Shown: one piece after another, positions 17,115 through 25,693 of the stretch
Numbering within the stretch: position 1 is the stretch's first letter
How the letters are laid out: the number at the start of each line of letters is the position of its first letter
Assembly (NCBI RefSeq): GCF_015352985.1
Contig: NZ_JACYXF010000017.1
Coordinates: 1 to 64,000 of the forward strand
Source of the DNA: Noviherbaspirillum malthae
GTDB taxonomy: Bacteria; Pseudomonadota; Gammaproteobacteria; Burkholderiales; Burkholderiaceae_D
DNA length: 64,000 nt
Reading direction: 5' to 3'
Notes under the pieces: generated by a model
Told to the model about the DNA's origin: nothing
What the model saw: only the letters and a program-made list of their open reading frames with translations
Database searches by the model: none
Program-made: the position numbers and the translations under genes

Positions 17115-17315
17115 TTATTGCAGCTTTTCCATGCGGATCTTCCCATTCTCATCGAAATGGTAAGTGCGACCCTGGCTGAATGGATCGTTGACGAAGCCGT
17201 GCATCCAGGCATCGAATGACCGCTTAAATTTGGCATCCCACTCAGCATCGTTCTTAGCACCGGCATTACATACGGCATAGGGGCAGTTTAGTCGGCAGAT
17301 TTTTGCTCGCTGGAG
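17115..17315 (-). pseudogene. C-terminal remnant of an unknown protein
   Basis: The reverse strand has a protein-like frame without a start: CRLNCPYAVCNAGAKNDAEW, then FKRSFDAWMHGFVNDPFSQG, ending in GKIRMEKLQ and TAA. It is opened upstream by a TAG at 17318-17316 with no ATG in between, so the N-terminal part has been lost. The aromatic, charged composition is clearly better than chance. Three cysteines cluster at the broken end. I do not recognise the parent family. Confidence 0.35.
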
Positions 17316-17740
17316 CTAGCTTGTCTGCACAAGCAGGGTCGATCGGACTCGGAGCGGGCACCGGTGTTGGAGTAGGCGCGGGAGTTGGCGTTACTGCCCT
17401 TGGAGTGCAAGCTAACACAGGGGTCAATCTGAATACTTCTGGCCAAATGAACGTAAATGGCAATGATGCGCTCAGTTCAGGAAAAGACATGGCGCGTGCC
17501 GCAGGCCAGATCCGTGAACAAGGTTCTGTTCACACTGGCACTGATGCTGTCGCAAAAACCCAAGCGAAAGCACGCACAGGCCCTACGCTGGCAGCCGAGC
17601 AAGCAGCACAGACGAAGCACGCTGTGGCTGCAGAAGCAAACAAGCAGGCCGCCTCTGCACATAGTCACGCCCAAAGAGCCGCATCAAGCGTCAATGTCGG
17701 CGCCAGCGCCTCAGGTTCCGTGAAAACTGCTGCGCAATAG
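17303..17740 (+). CDS. Ala/Gly-rich putative exported protein, possibly N-terminally truncated
   Basis: The frame opens LLAGASLSAQAGS, which looks like the second half of a signal peptide with its cleavage site, followed by a glycine-rich stretch and an Ala/Gln-rich helical tail. No ATG precedes the signal remnant, so the start would be TTG at 17303 or the original N-terminus has been lost. It overlaps the reverse-strand remnant at 17115-17315, which suggests a rearranged junction here. A good intrinsic terminator lies 124 bases downstream. Confidence 0.4.
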   Translation: MLAGASLSAQAGSIGLGAGTGVGVGAGVGVTALGVQANTGVNLNTSGQMNVNGNDALSSGKDMARAAGQIREQGSVHTGTDAVAKTQAKARTGPTLAAEQAAQTKHAVAAEANKQAASAHSHAQRAASSVNVGASASGSVKTAAQ

Positions 17741-17863
17741 AATCGGCAGAGGTCATCTCCCATCTGTACAAAGGACCAATTCGACAATAAGAAACCGGAT
17801 GGCCCCAAGCGGATAATGTCGTTCCTTTTATACCTCTCATTCGGATTTGGCCCGCTGCAGATC

Positions 17864-17882
17864 GCCCGTCGCGGGCTTTTTT
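17864..17882 (+). terminator. Intrinsic terminator
   Basis: GCCCG-TCG-CGGGC followed directly by six T residues. The short GC stem with a three-base loop and T run is a textbook rho-independent terminator for rightward transcription from the 17303-17740 gene. Confidence 0.7.
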
Positions 17883-17944
17883 CATGTCGACGGCATTATG
17901 TAGCTGTTGTACATGCCACCTGGAAATTTTCGGCTTTTTTAGCA

Positions 17945-18115
17945 ATCTTGTCTCGTCGTTAAAAAGGGCGATCAGTTCGTCTTCGCTGTAAAACTCATGC
18001 GGAGCATGTTGATCGCGATACTCGTCCAGCGTCGGGATGGCTGCGTCATTATCAATGGCGAGTTTTTCCGGGGCGAGGAGGAAAAGGTGGGCGTTTGATG
18101 GGGTAGGGGAGAAAC
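17945..18115 (-). pseudogene. Possible plasmid-integrase relic
   Basis: The reverse strand contains APEKLAIDNDAAIPTLDEYR followed by HAPHEFYSEDELIALFNDE in one frame with no nearby start. The FYSEDEL-x-ALF pattern recalls the linker of betaproteobacterial plasmid integrases, but similarity fades on both sides. The tentative call is a decayed fragment; the coordinates are approximate. Confidence 0.3.
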
Positions 18116-18302
18116 GTCCGACTTGTTCGCATCAAATCGCATTGCTGATTAGAGCAACGATCAGGACACCAGTAAGATTGCTCGCGGCATTTTGGATACG
18201 GTTTGGCTAAATTAACCGGCGTAAAAAGCTTGTGATCGAGCACCGAATGAGGATTTCTGGCGTTAGACTTAAAGCATCACCTTCTCTACTACGAGGTTCG
18301 TC

Positions 18303-18611
18303 ATGCATGTGATGCCAGAGATCCCTGATGAAATTGGCAGTATTCTGCGTCGGTGGGCGGACGCTGGCGAAAAGCTGGCAGAGCAATCCACGGTTCCGGC
18401 TGACTTGAAGATTCGCTTGGCACAGGCCGCCAATACTGTTCGGAGGTTGGGTTTTGCCGGAGCCGGCGTGGTGGTGCTACAGAAGCCGCACATCAGCTTC
18501 GCAAAAATCGAGTTCATGGCCCAGATGTTGTCTGATCTACCTCAGCCAAAAATGCCGACCGTCGAGGCGGAGGCGACTCTAATTCGGGCATGGCTCGCGG
18601 CGCACGTGTAG
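18303..18611 (+). CDS. Hypothetical protein, 102 aa
   Basis: It starts at an ATG with GAGG upstream. The product (MPEIPDEIGSILRRWADAGE, then KIRLAQAANTVRRLGFAGAG) is helical and amphipathic, with no membrane segment or known motif. It may share a transcript with the 41-codon frame that begins five bases after its stop. Confidence 0.45.
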   Translation: MHVMPEIPDEIGSILRRWADAGEKLAEQSTVPADLKIRLAQAANTVRRLGFAGAGVVVLQKPHISFAKIEFMAQMLSDLPQPKMPTVEAEATLIRAWLAAHV

Positions 18612-18616
18612 AAATA

Positions 18617-18742
18617 GTGAGCAGCTCGACGTGGAATTCGGCGCAATCGTGTCAAGAAAAACAAAAGCCCGTGCACCAGGCCGCCAAGCTGGCACAGAGC
18701 GTGCAGGAAGTTACCGGACTCAATGTCGAGAAAGACAGATGA
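18617..18742 (+). CDS. Candidate small protein, 41 aa
   Basis: A GTG five bases after the stop of the 102-aa gene opens a frame reading VSSSTWNSAQSCQEKQKPVH, then QAAKLAQSVQEVTGLNVEKD, ending in R and TGA. The Gln/Ala-rich amphipathic helix is protein-like, but there is no clear Shine-Dalgarno sequence. Function unknown. Confidence 0.3.
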   Translation: MSSSTWNSAQSCQEKQKPVHQAAKLAQSVQEVTGLNVEKDR

Positions 18743-19170
18743 CGTTTGTCACCTTGTGCAAATTTAAGCGGAGCATAGAATGGGGGCCTCGGCGACATGG
18801 CAATTGCATGCACTGGATAACACACGTCGCCGTAACGACTATGTGAGGAAAGAGCAGCAATGCCGTACTTCTCCCGCTACGGGAAAATACTGCAAGCCAC
18901 CGTCAGCGTGCGCGTACAATTCGTGTGACTGTTGGCGTTGGTCTGCAAGCGGTAGTCTGATTGAAGACTGGAATGCAAACTCGCAGGCCTGATGGCCTTT
19001 GACTTGCCAGGACCGTGATGAGATTGGGCATGATCAACGACGCGCAGCAATCGCAATGTGCCGCAAGTGGAGCAACATAACATGATTGTAGTGCGGCCAA
19101 TCATGTAGCACTGGCCAGCGTCCGCACGTAGGGCAATCGTCTGAATTTACTCGGGAAGGAAAAGCTAAAA
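18743..19170. other. Intergenic stretch, about 430 bp
   Basis: No supported gene; short frames on both strands are cysteine- and arginine-rich in a way that suggests non-coding DNA. No repeat or hairpin of note. Confidence 0.45.
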
Positions 19171-19509
19171 ATGGCACGAACATCGATGAGCATGCCACAG
19201 CCAAAACGCGCGTCGAAAAAGATCGCGCAAAAGGCAGCAGTCAAGCGCGTCAAAAACACGTCTTCAAACGAGCAAGACATAGCGGAGCCGAAGCGCAAAC
19301 GCACGACCGGCGCTGAGCAGGTAACGCGTGTACGCTCCGGAGCGGGGCGGCAATCAACGCCGGCGACTACCTCGGATGGACATATCAATGTCGGCGTAAC
19401 AAAAGCCACGCGGGCGGGCTTACACAAGCTCAAAGCTCTTTACGGCCTGAACAGCCAGGCGGAGGTCGTCGCACGCATGGTACGCACCTGCTTGAAGCTG
19501 GCGAAGTAA
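19171..19509 (+). CDS. Basic protein with ribbon-helix-helix-like C-terminus, 112 aa
   Basis: The first 65 residues are a lysine/arginine-rich disordered tail. The C-terminal 45 residues (HINVGVTKATRAGLHKLKAL, then GLNSQAEVVARMVRT) have a short strand and two helices in the order of ribbon-helix-helix DNA-binding proteins. Such basic-tail plus RHH proteins are common on plasmids as small regulators. It is followed by a 104-aa and a 66-aa gene in the same direction. Confidence 0.5.
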   Translation: MARTSMSMPQPKRASKKIAQKAAVKRVKNTSSNEQDIAEPKRKRTTGAEQVTRVRSGAGRQSTPATTSDGHINVGVTKATRAGLHKLKALYGLNSQAEVVARMVRTCLKLAK

Positions 19510-19536
19510 CAGTGTCTGGAGGAGCTAACCGCATGC

Positions 19537-19851
19537 ATGAGTAAGAAACGATATCGAATTGCTCCTCCAACTTTCGTAGCCCTGGATTATTTCGAGGCGG
19601 CGGCCGAATGGTATGACTGGGCACGTGACCGGGAACTGAACGCCACAATGCTGTCACTGGCGGCCGACGCGATCGCGCTGCAGGCCGACCAAGGTGACGG
19701 CGCCATTGTCCGGCACCACTGGCTTACCAAGGCGGTCGAAGCGTATCAACGAGTGGCGGCCCGATTCTATGCGCAGCTCGACGTGAATACCAAATCGACG
19801 CGCTATTGGCCAGGCGCAGAACGACTAGTCACGCGGCGCTCGTCGAAATGA
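19537..19851 (+). CDS. Hypothetical protein, 104 aa
   Basis: A soluble, helical, tryptophan- and alanine-rich protein (FEAAAEWYDWARDRELNATM) lying 27 bases after the RHH-like gene, with GGAGGAG upstream. Its stop overlaps the next start as ATGA. No family recognised. Confidence 0.45.
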   Translation: MSKKRYRIAPPTFVALDYFEAAAEWYDWARDRELNATMLSLAADAIALQADQGDGAIVRHHWLTKAVEAYQRVAARFYAQLDVNTKSTRYWPGAERLVTRRSSK

Positions 19852-20048
19852 CGTCGATACCTTTGCCAAGCGAAGATGTCACGGACGAGATTCAGGCCGT
19901 GCTAGACCATGGGAAAGGGCGGCGCCCGTTCGATGCTCTGCTCGCTTTCTGCGGGTTGGACAGCGTCCCCAACATCTCCGCTCTTCGCATCGCCGCGGAG
20001 GAAACGCTGCAAGAATCTATCTTGGAAACATTGATAGGGACAGCGTAG
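19848..20048 (+). CDS. Hypothetical small acidic protein, 66 aa
   Basis: It starts with ATG overlapping the preceding TGA (ATGA). The product (TSIPLPSEDVTDEIQAVLDH, then RPFDALLAFCGLDSV) is acidic and helical. It probably belongs to a three-gene plasmid-type operon with the two genes before it. Function unknown. Confidence 0.4.
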   Translation: MTSIPLPSEDVTDEIQAVLDHGKGRRPFDALLAFCGLDSVPNISALRIAAEETLQESILETLIGTA

Positions 20049-20348
20049 TTGCCGAAGATGGCCGTACGGTCGAGCGGTTCAATCCGGAAGTGATGGTTCA
20101 ACGTCCACAATGTCGCTGACCCTAATGCTCCATAGTGCTCGGCAACCTATGTAGGTAAGGGCTCTTTATCTATTGCCGCACTTCCTCGACGAGGTAGTCT
20201 GTTCAGTTTCTTCACCATTCCTGTTGATTCAACAGTTTTTGAACGATCAGGACGACAATTTCCACTTTGTTCTCGGTTACCGTAAGTCAGTACCTTTCGG
20301 ATGAAATCTCTTCAAGAGATGAACTGGCCTATCTATCGGAGAAGCTGC

Positions 20349-21149
20349 ATGGATAAACTCAATACCTTTCTGGTTGATTTATGGCTGCAGTACCGGCAAG
20401 CGCAATTGGGTCGTCCGGCGTTGTCGACGGCGATCCATCTGCTACATACATTTGATCGGCTGCATGCAGCGGCAGAAGAGCCTGCGCGTGATATCGGCAG
20501 TTGCAGTCTGGCTGCACTGATCGACGAAGCGATTGCTACAGCGGCTACGACGTCACCATTGACGCTGGAACAGACGGAAACGCTGCGCCGTGCGATGCTG
20601 GCATGCTGGGGTGACATGTATGCCCTGGTCAAGCAACAGCGCCAGAAAAGCGCCGAGTGGAAGCGGTACCGTGGACCAGAAGAGCCAGAGCGGCCGTTCA
20701 CCGATCTGCGGTCAATATACGATCTTGATTACCTCGTCGACAGATTCAACTTACGGCGCGTCATCAGCCTGGCAGTGAAGCACCGCTGGAACGCTAGAGA
20801 TCTAGCCGCATACCTGGATGACCGCTACGCAGGGGAAGCGGTGTGCAACAGTGCCGCCACCGTGAATCCACCCAGCGGGCTCCACTTCGATTCAAGTTTG
20901 GCGGCGCTTTATGCCTGGCTAGGCAATGATCCCTACATGCCGGCCCCCTTTACCGGCGACTGCCTGCTCGGTTATTCGGTAGCCAGACTCGATTCACCTA
21001 CGGTGTACCTCCGTTTCGTGCATGACCGAAATGACCTCTGCAGGCGACGTCGGCTCGACGACGGCGCTTTGTTGTCCCCGCCCGGCGCGGCGTGGCGATA
21101 TAAAGATAATAAGTGGCGCAAGGGATCCAATGTGTTCAAGCCAGACTAA
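20349..21149 (+). CDS. Hypothetical protein, 266 aa
   Basis: The ATG at 20349 has GGAG eight bases upstream, which makes it a better start than the two in-frame ATGs before it. The protein is helical (MDKLNTFLVDLWLQYRQAQL) with a central charged block (RQKSAEWKRYRGPEEPERPF) and a C-terminal half with paired strands. No motif or family is recognised. It is the last gene before the transposon, so it originally lay upstream of imuA. Confidence 0.5.
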   Translation: MDKLNTFLVDLWLQYRQAQLGRPALSTAIHLLHTFDRLHAAAEEPARDIGSCSLAALIDEAIATAATTSPLTLEQTETLRRAMLACWGDMYALVKQQRQKSAEWKRYRGPEEPERPFTDLRSIYDLDYLVDRFNLRRVISLAVKHRWNARDLAAYLDDRYAGEAVCNSAATVNPPSGLHFDSSLAALYAWLGNDPYMPAPFTGDCLLGYSVARLDSPTVYLRFVHDRNDLCRRRRLDDGALLSPPGAAWRYKDNKWRKGSNVFKPD

Positions 21150-21454
21150 CGGTACATTGAACTAGAAAGAGGAAACGGACATCCTGTGTCCGACCGAATG
21201 CACTGTGAGGGAATCCTTCGCTCCAAGGAGGGCTTTGCGACGCGTTCTTTTGCATAGGCAGATCAGGTGACGTTCAAACGGATGAGCCACTCACACCCGC
21301 TGACTTCGTCAACCGGCCCCGCGTTGGTACGCGTTGCGTTTAAGACATAGTTTTGCCAACAACAAAAAAATTATCAACCTCAAAACTAATCAGAAAAGCC
21401 AGAAAACGAGTCATTTTTTGGCCTATACCTTCGTAAAAACCGCGTTTTCGTAAA
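21150..21454. other. AT-rich region left of the transposon
   Basis: No gene. The last 120 bases are AT-rich with several A and T runs and a near-repeat TTCGTAAAAA / TTCGTAAAAA at about 21430-21456 around CCGCG. This is the ancestral left flank of the insertion site and would have been joined to the imuA promoter. Confidence 0.5.
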
Positions 21455-21459
21455 AATAT

Positions 21460-21617
21460 AGCGCTCGGAACTAAAAGATGCGCTTCTTCCTGTATAGAAA
21501 TTTGAAGAAAATCAGCTAGATAAGGAAGCTCCTGGCTTCAAACGGCATATCTCGGTTGCCATTTAGTTCGTCCTTCCGGAACTAAAAGTTGTCCAATGAA
21601 GGATCAGGTACTAAAAG
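21460..21617. repeat. Left transposon end with TnsB-type binding sites
   Basis: The core GGAACTAAAAG occurs at 21467-21477 and 21578-21588, GGTACTAAAAG at 21607-21617, and an inverted CGAACTAAAT at 21561-21570. Spaced, asymmetric repeats inside each end are the pattern of TnsB binding sites in Tn7-like elements. No gene lies between 21460 and 21826. Confidence 0.8.
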
Positions 21618-21825
21618 CTGCTCAGTGCTGATGTATTGCTGTCTTGCACTTATGCTTTACCGCTTAGTATCCTTTCCTAGTCTGGTTTGTGGATGCGTCA
21701 ATTCACTCAAACTAAAATATTGCGAAAAATCAGTGAAGCTACAAGCGACAAGCATATGTTGCATATGTGACAATGCGTTTCTCATCAGCTGGTGGATGCA
21801 AGCGTAAGGTGCTTAGGAGAACTGG

Positions 21826-22530
21826 ATGACAGCAATAACGTCTATACGGGCTCGCCAACGTAGAAATGTCTTGGATGCGTATCGTGCGCGTGCAGATCAC
21901 AACAGCAATTTGTGGCTGGTGTATAGCGTAAAGACTAACTGTGATTGGATTCTTCCTAGTGATCGACAACTCGTGCATTGGATCCACTACCTGGAAACCG
22001 ACCACGCAGTTCACGACTTTGACCTTACGCCAGATCCCGTCGCCTCACATGACGGTGTACGACCTCGGTGCACCGAACTTGACGCTGTGGTTCACCGCGC
22101 AAATGGCATCCAAGAATGGCATGAGGTCAAAGCAAGTCTGGACGAGGACCGCGTTGAGTCTCAGTTGTCTGCTCAAGCATATGCCGCCCAAGCAGCAGGA
22201 GTGCAATACAAAATCTTCACAGATGTAGACCTGATGCCACATGCAGCTACATCACTAAGGTGGTTGAAGGCGATTGCCTATGCGTCGGCTATTCGCGACC
22301 GGGAATATGTTGTAGAGACAGGCGCACTGATATCCTGTATTCGTTCGATACAGAGTGGACAACTACGGCAAGTAGTCGAATCATTGTCGTCCTATGATTC
22401 TGCAATTGTGTTAGGTCTGGCTGCACGGGTCGCGATCAGAGGTCGTCTCAAGCTCAGCATGGACAAGGTAAGTTTCGGCCCAGCTACGGAATGGCAACTG
22501 ACAGCCGGGGCAAGCGATGTGGACGCTTAG
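21826..22530 (+). CDS. tnsA: TnsA-like transposon endonuclease
   Basis: TnsA cuts the 5' ends of a Tn7-like element so that it moves by cut-and-paste. The restriction-endonuclease-like catalytic set is visible: E57 in HYLETDHAV, D86 in ELDAVVH, and E100/K102 in WHEVKASLD. The C-terminal part carries a helical DNA/TnsC-binding region. At 234 aa it is a typical length. AGGAG precedes the ATG. It overlaps tnsB by 14 bases, so the pair is coupled. Presence of TnsA distinguishes this element from Tn5053/Tn402-type elements, which lack it. Confidence 0.85.
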   Translation: MTAITSIRARQRRNVLDAYRARADHNSNLWLVYSVKTNCDWILPSDRQLVHWIHYLETDHAVHDFDLTPDPVASHDGVRPRCTELDAVVHRANGIQEWHEVKASLDEDRVESQLSAQAYAAQAAGVQYKIFTDVDLMPHAATSLRWLKAIAYASAIRDREYVVETGALISCIRSIQSGQLRQVVESLSSYDSAIVLGLAARVAIRGRLKLSMDKVSFGPATEWQLTAGASDVDA

Positions 22531-24496
22531 GGCCGAGTTGGCGTTGGCGCCGTCCCTGGAGCAATGGCCGGAGCTCGATGGTGGAACACTTAAGGCCGAA
22601 GAGCAGGAAAATTTCGAATGCCTGCGTCGAGCCGTTGTTCTATATGTCCAGGGTCACACTAGCACGTCGGTAGAGCGCTTAACCGGCGTCGGACGCCACA
22701 AGGTCGCCCGTACAGTACGTCGATGTCTGCGGTTGGCCCCAGACGGGAAGATAATGGGCTTTCGTGGACTCCGTGCTTATCTGCACACCAAAGAGTATGT
22801 CCGTAATAAGCAGACGTCACCAAAACGGCCAGAGCAGCAGGGTGGGCAATCCGGCGCCTTAAGCGCGCTGTTGATAGCAATGCCGAATCTGGAGAGTCTG
22901 CTCATCAGGCATATCAGTCAGAACGCAAAACAGTTAAAAATTGCAGAGCACCGCATGTCCGCAACAGTGCTGCATCGCATTTTTGTACGCACCCTCCACG
23001 AATGTGGGGCGTCAAAATGCGAATGGCCTTTCAATACTAAATATCTCGGGCTTCGTACCATCCAAAAATACATGCGCAACTTTGTGGAACAAGAATTTTC
23101 CCGGTTGGTTGTCTCAAAAGGAAAGAAAGATGCGGTAGCGCAGTCTAATGTTTCTACAGGATATTCACCGTTTCTTCAGTTTGTGGATCCGTATGACGCT
23201 GTCGAGATAGACGCCTATTTTCAAGACTGCTTTCTTTCAGTCCCTTTCTTGACACCCGAGGGAGGCGAGACCGATCTACTTCTTGAACGAATATGGTTGA
23301 TAGCCGCAGTCGACAGAGTATCCAAGGCGATTCTGGCATATAAAGTAGTATATCGAAGCGAAGTTACTGCTGACGATGTTCTCGACGTTATCAAAACAGC
23401 TGCAGTTGGAAAATGGTCGCCACTTAATCTGACTGACCAGGCACTACGCTATCCACCGCAGTCCGGACTACCCAGTGGCTGTATTCCGAACGCCTTTGGC
23501 GCGGTGTGGAGTGTGACTTTTCTTGATGGAGCACTTGCCCATCTGGCAAACGCCATCCATCAGCGCGCCCGCTGCACCATTGGATTCGTCATCAATTGGG
23601 GGCCCGTAGGCCACTTTGAGCGAAGGCCTAATGTCGAGCGCGCCTTCGGCGAAGTTGCGAGAACGTTTTTCCAACGCCTGCCTTCCACTACGGGAGTGAG
23701 TCCCGATAACGGGCGCGCAGCCACCCCAGAGATCAATGCTACACGCTTCAGGATCCGGGCGTCGGAAATCGAAGAATATTTGGATGTTCTAATTGCACAG
23801 AAAAACGCTACACCAACGGCTGCCTTGTCCTACCGATCGCCCCTTGAATACTTGCGTTACTTTCTAGAGGGCCCCGAGCCTCTCAGCTGGCCACGGCATT
23901 TGCCGGATGCGGCACGTGATTTAGTAAAGCTACTGGTCTGCCGTAGAACTGCGGTCGTGCGTGGCAATCCAAAAACCGGTAAAAGACCGTATATACAAAT
24001 TGATCGCGTTCGATACACAAGCCCAGTATTGGCTGATAGCGCTCAACTGATTGGTAGAAAATTGGTCGTGCATATCGACGAAGATGATATGCGCCAAGTA
24101 AAGGTATTTCTGGATAACGGCGCAGAGCTAGGATTTTTGACAGCACAAGGGAAATGGTCAAATACGAAGCATAGTCGCCGTACCCGGCAGGCCATTAATA
24201 GTCTCCTGTATCGACGCACCCTGGTGTTAGCTGAGTTTGATGATCCTGTGCAGGCTTACCTACGCTATCTGTCCACGCCGACAAAGCCATTGAAAAAGGG
24301 GCAACCCCAGATCAATAAACGCCAGGTCACTGAGGCGGCAAGAATTTCGAGCGAGATGGAAAAGCCGGCCGTTTTACGGATTGAGCCAGCGTCGGGAGGA
24401 ACTGTTGTGACTCCAACCGTAAGCGATGTCAGCACACGACGCTCATTGCTGGCGAGCTCGGTACCGTTCATAGGGAAAGTGCGCAACCGTACGTGA
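22517..24496 (+). CDS. tnsB: TnsB-like DDE transposase
   Basis: TnsB binds the repeated end sites, breaks the 3' ends and joins them to target DNA. A helix-turn-helix region lies near residues 40-75 (VERLTGVGRHKVARTVRRCL). The integrase-core DDE residues are D232 (VEIDAYFQD), D337 (TFLDGALAH) and E374 (RPNVERAFGE). The C-terminal beta-barrel (Mu-C-like) region follows with GRKLVVHIDEDDMRQVKVFL. Length 659 aa is normal. It overlaps tnsA and is followed by tnsC after 157 bases. Confidence 0.9.
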   Translation: MWTLRAELALAPSLEQWPELDGGTLKAEEQENFECLRRAVVLYVQGHTSTSVERLTGVGRHKVARTVRRCLRLAPDGKIMGFRGLRAYLHTKEYVRNKQTSPKRPEQQGGQSGALSALLIAMPNLESLLIRHISQNAKQLKIAEHRMSATVLHRIFVRTLHECGASKCEWPFNTKYLGLRTIQKYMRNFVEQEFSRLVVSKGKKDAVAQSNVSTGYSPFLQFVDPYDAVEIDAYFQDCFLSVPFLTPEGGETDLLLERIWLIAAVDRVSKAILAYKVVYRSEVTADDVLDVIKTAAVGKWSPLNLTDQALRYPPQSGLPSGCIPNAFGAVWSVTFLDGALAHLANAIHQRARCTIGFVINWGPVGHFERRPNVERAFGEVARTFFQRLPSTTGVSPDNGRAATPEINATRFRIRASEIEEYLDVLIAQKNATPTAALSYRSPLEYLRYFLEGPEPLSWPRHLPDAARDLVKLLVCRRTAVVRGNPKTGKRPYIQIDRVRYTSPVLADSAQLIGRKLVVHIDEDDMRQVKVFLDNGAELGFLTAQGKWSNTKHSRRTRQAINSLLYRRTLVLAEFDDPVQAYLRYLSTPTKPLKKGQPQINKRQVTEAARISSEMEKPAVLRIEPASGGTVVTPTVSDVSTRRSLLASSVPFIGKVRNRT

Positions 24497-24653
24497 TTTG
24501 AAAACATCTCAAATTCTAGAGAAAAGGGTGTCTATACGTAAAATGCACTGACATCGATGGAAGTTTGTTGGCGGTGGAATAGCTAGGCAAGAAGTGGTTG
24601 CGCAGGCTGAACATGCTTAAGGTTGGTACGAAAAAATCTAGCCGGGAGATGTA

Positions 24654-25673
24654 ATGTCGCAGATAGGACTGAATTCAGACCAGGAATCGCCTAACGATGC
24701 ATGCAGTTCCTTTGATGTGCGCCCTGCGGCAATAGATACTCATCCGGTCGTTCAGAGGGAGTACACACTGCCCACGCCCATGATGAACAGAACCTACAAC
24801 ATCGTTCGGGAACGCGTTTGGGCTCGCCGCACTAGCGTAGTCTTCTATGCTCCTCCGCGGATGGGGAAGACGAAATCCGCATTAGAAATACAGGCGACTT
24901 TGATCGAGGAGTTTCCGAGTGTGTATACCCTTTTCGTCAGTGCTCGTGCTTCGGCAAGAGCATCGGAAATGCACATGTTTCGCTTACTCCTAGAAGCTTC
25001 GCATCACGTTTTGGCAAGCCGCTCCGGAGCCGATCTCTTGTTCAGGAATGCCACCACGGACGTTGTATTGCAAATATCTAAACGAGGCGGGTCTCAGTTT
25101 GTGCTCATTATCGATGAAGCCCATCTATTGAGCCAAACAGACCTCCAGCAGCTGGTCGTCTTTCACAATGCCTTGACTGCTAGGCAAATCAAGATGACGA
25201 CGATTGCGTTTGCACAACCGGAGATACTGCACCGCAGAACGGCGTTACTGACCGCGTCACAGTTACAGATAATTGCTCGATTTCTCAGTGAGCCAATTGC
25301 GTTCGAAGGATGCTCATCTGCCACTGAATTGAAAGACTTGTTGGTGGCGTATGATGACCTCTCTGATTTTCCGGAAGGCTCGAACTGGAGTTATACGCGA
25401 TTCTTTCTTCCACTCGCATATAGCGCAGGATTTCGACTAAGTAGATATTACCGGCGCATATGGGAGGAATTGACAAATGTTGCTGGTTTCGGTGGCAAAT
25501 GCGCCATTCCGATGGAACACATTTGTCTCAGCGTGGAATTTCTCCTGTTAGCTAGTAGAGATCAGGATTGCACAAGTTTCACTTTGAGTGATCCGGACAT
25601 CGAGGCGGCCGTAGACGCATCGAACCTTGCCTCGTTTAGCGCGATCTTGCAGGGACCGAAGGTCTCTGTCTAA
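24654..25673 (+). CDS. tnsC: TnsC-like AAA+ ATPase
   Basis: TnsC links the target-site selector to the transposase by forming ATP-dependent filaments on DNA. Walker A is YAPPRMGKTKSA (about 65-76) and Walker B is FVLIIDEAHLL (D154, E155). The N-terminal 45 residues are polar and may contact TniQ. Length 339 aa. GGGAG precedes the ATG at 24654. The downstream TniQ begins 21 bases after the stop, so the two are co-transcribed. Confidence 0.85.
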   Translation: MSQIGLNSDQESPNDACSSFDVRPAAIDTHPVVQREYTLPTPMMNRTYNIVRERVWARRTSVVFYAPPRMGKTKSALEIQATLIEEFPSVYTLFVSARASARASEMHMFRLLLEASHHVLASRSGADLLFRNATTDVVLQISKRGGSQFVLIIDEAHLLSQTDLQQLVVFHNALTARQIKMTTIAFAQPEILHRRTALLTASQLQIIARFLSEPIAFEGCSSATELKDLLVAYDDLSDFPEGSNWSYTRFFLPLAYSAGFRLSRYYRRIWEELTNVAGFGGKCAIPMEHICLSVEFLLLASRDQDCTSFTLSDPDIEAAVDASNLASFSAILQGPKVSV

Positions 25674-25693
25674 ACTGATAATGAGATCATTTT

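Noticed and set aside
21340-21454. AT-rich stretch with TTATCAAC, considered as a replication origin with DnaA boxes
   Set aside because: Only one poor match to a DnaA box, no iterons and no replication-initiator gene in the window.
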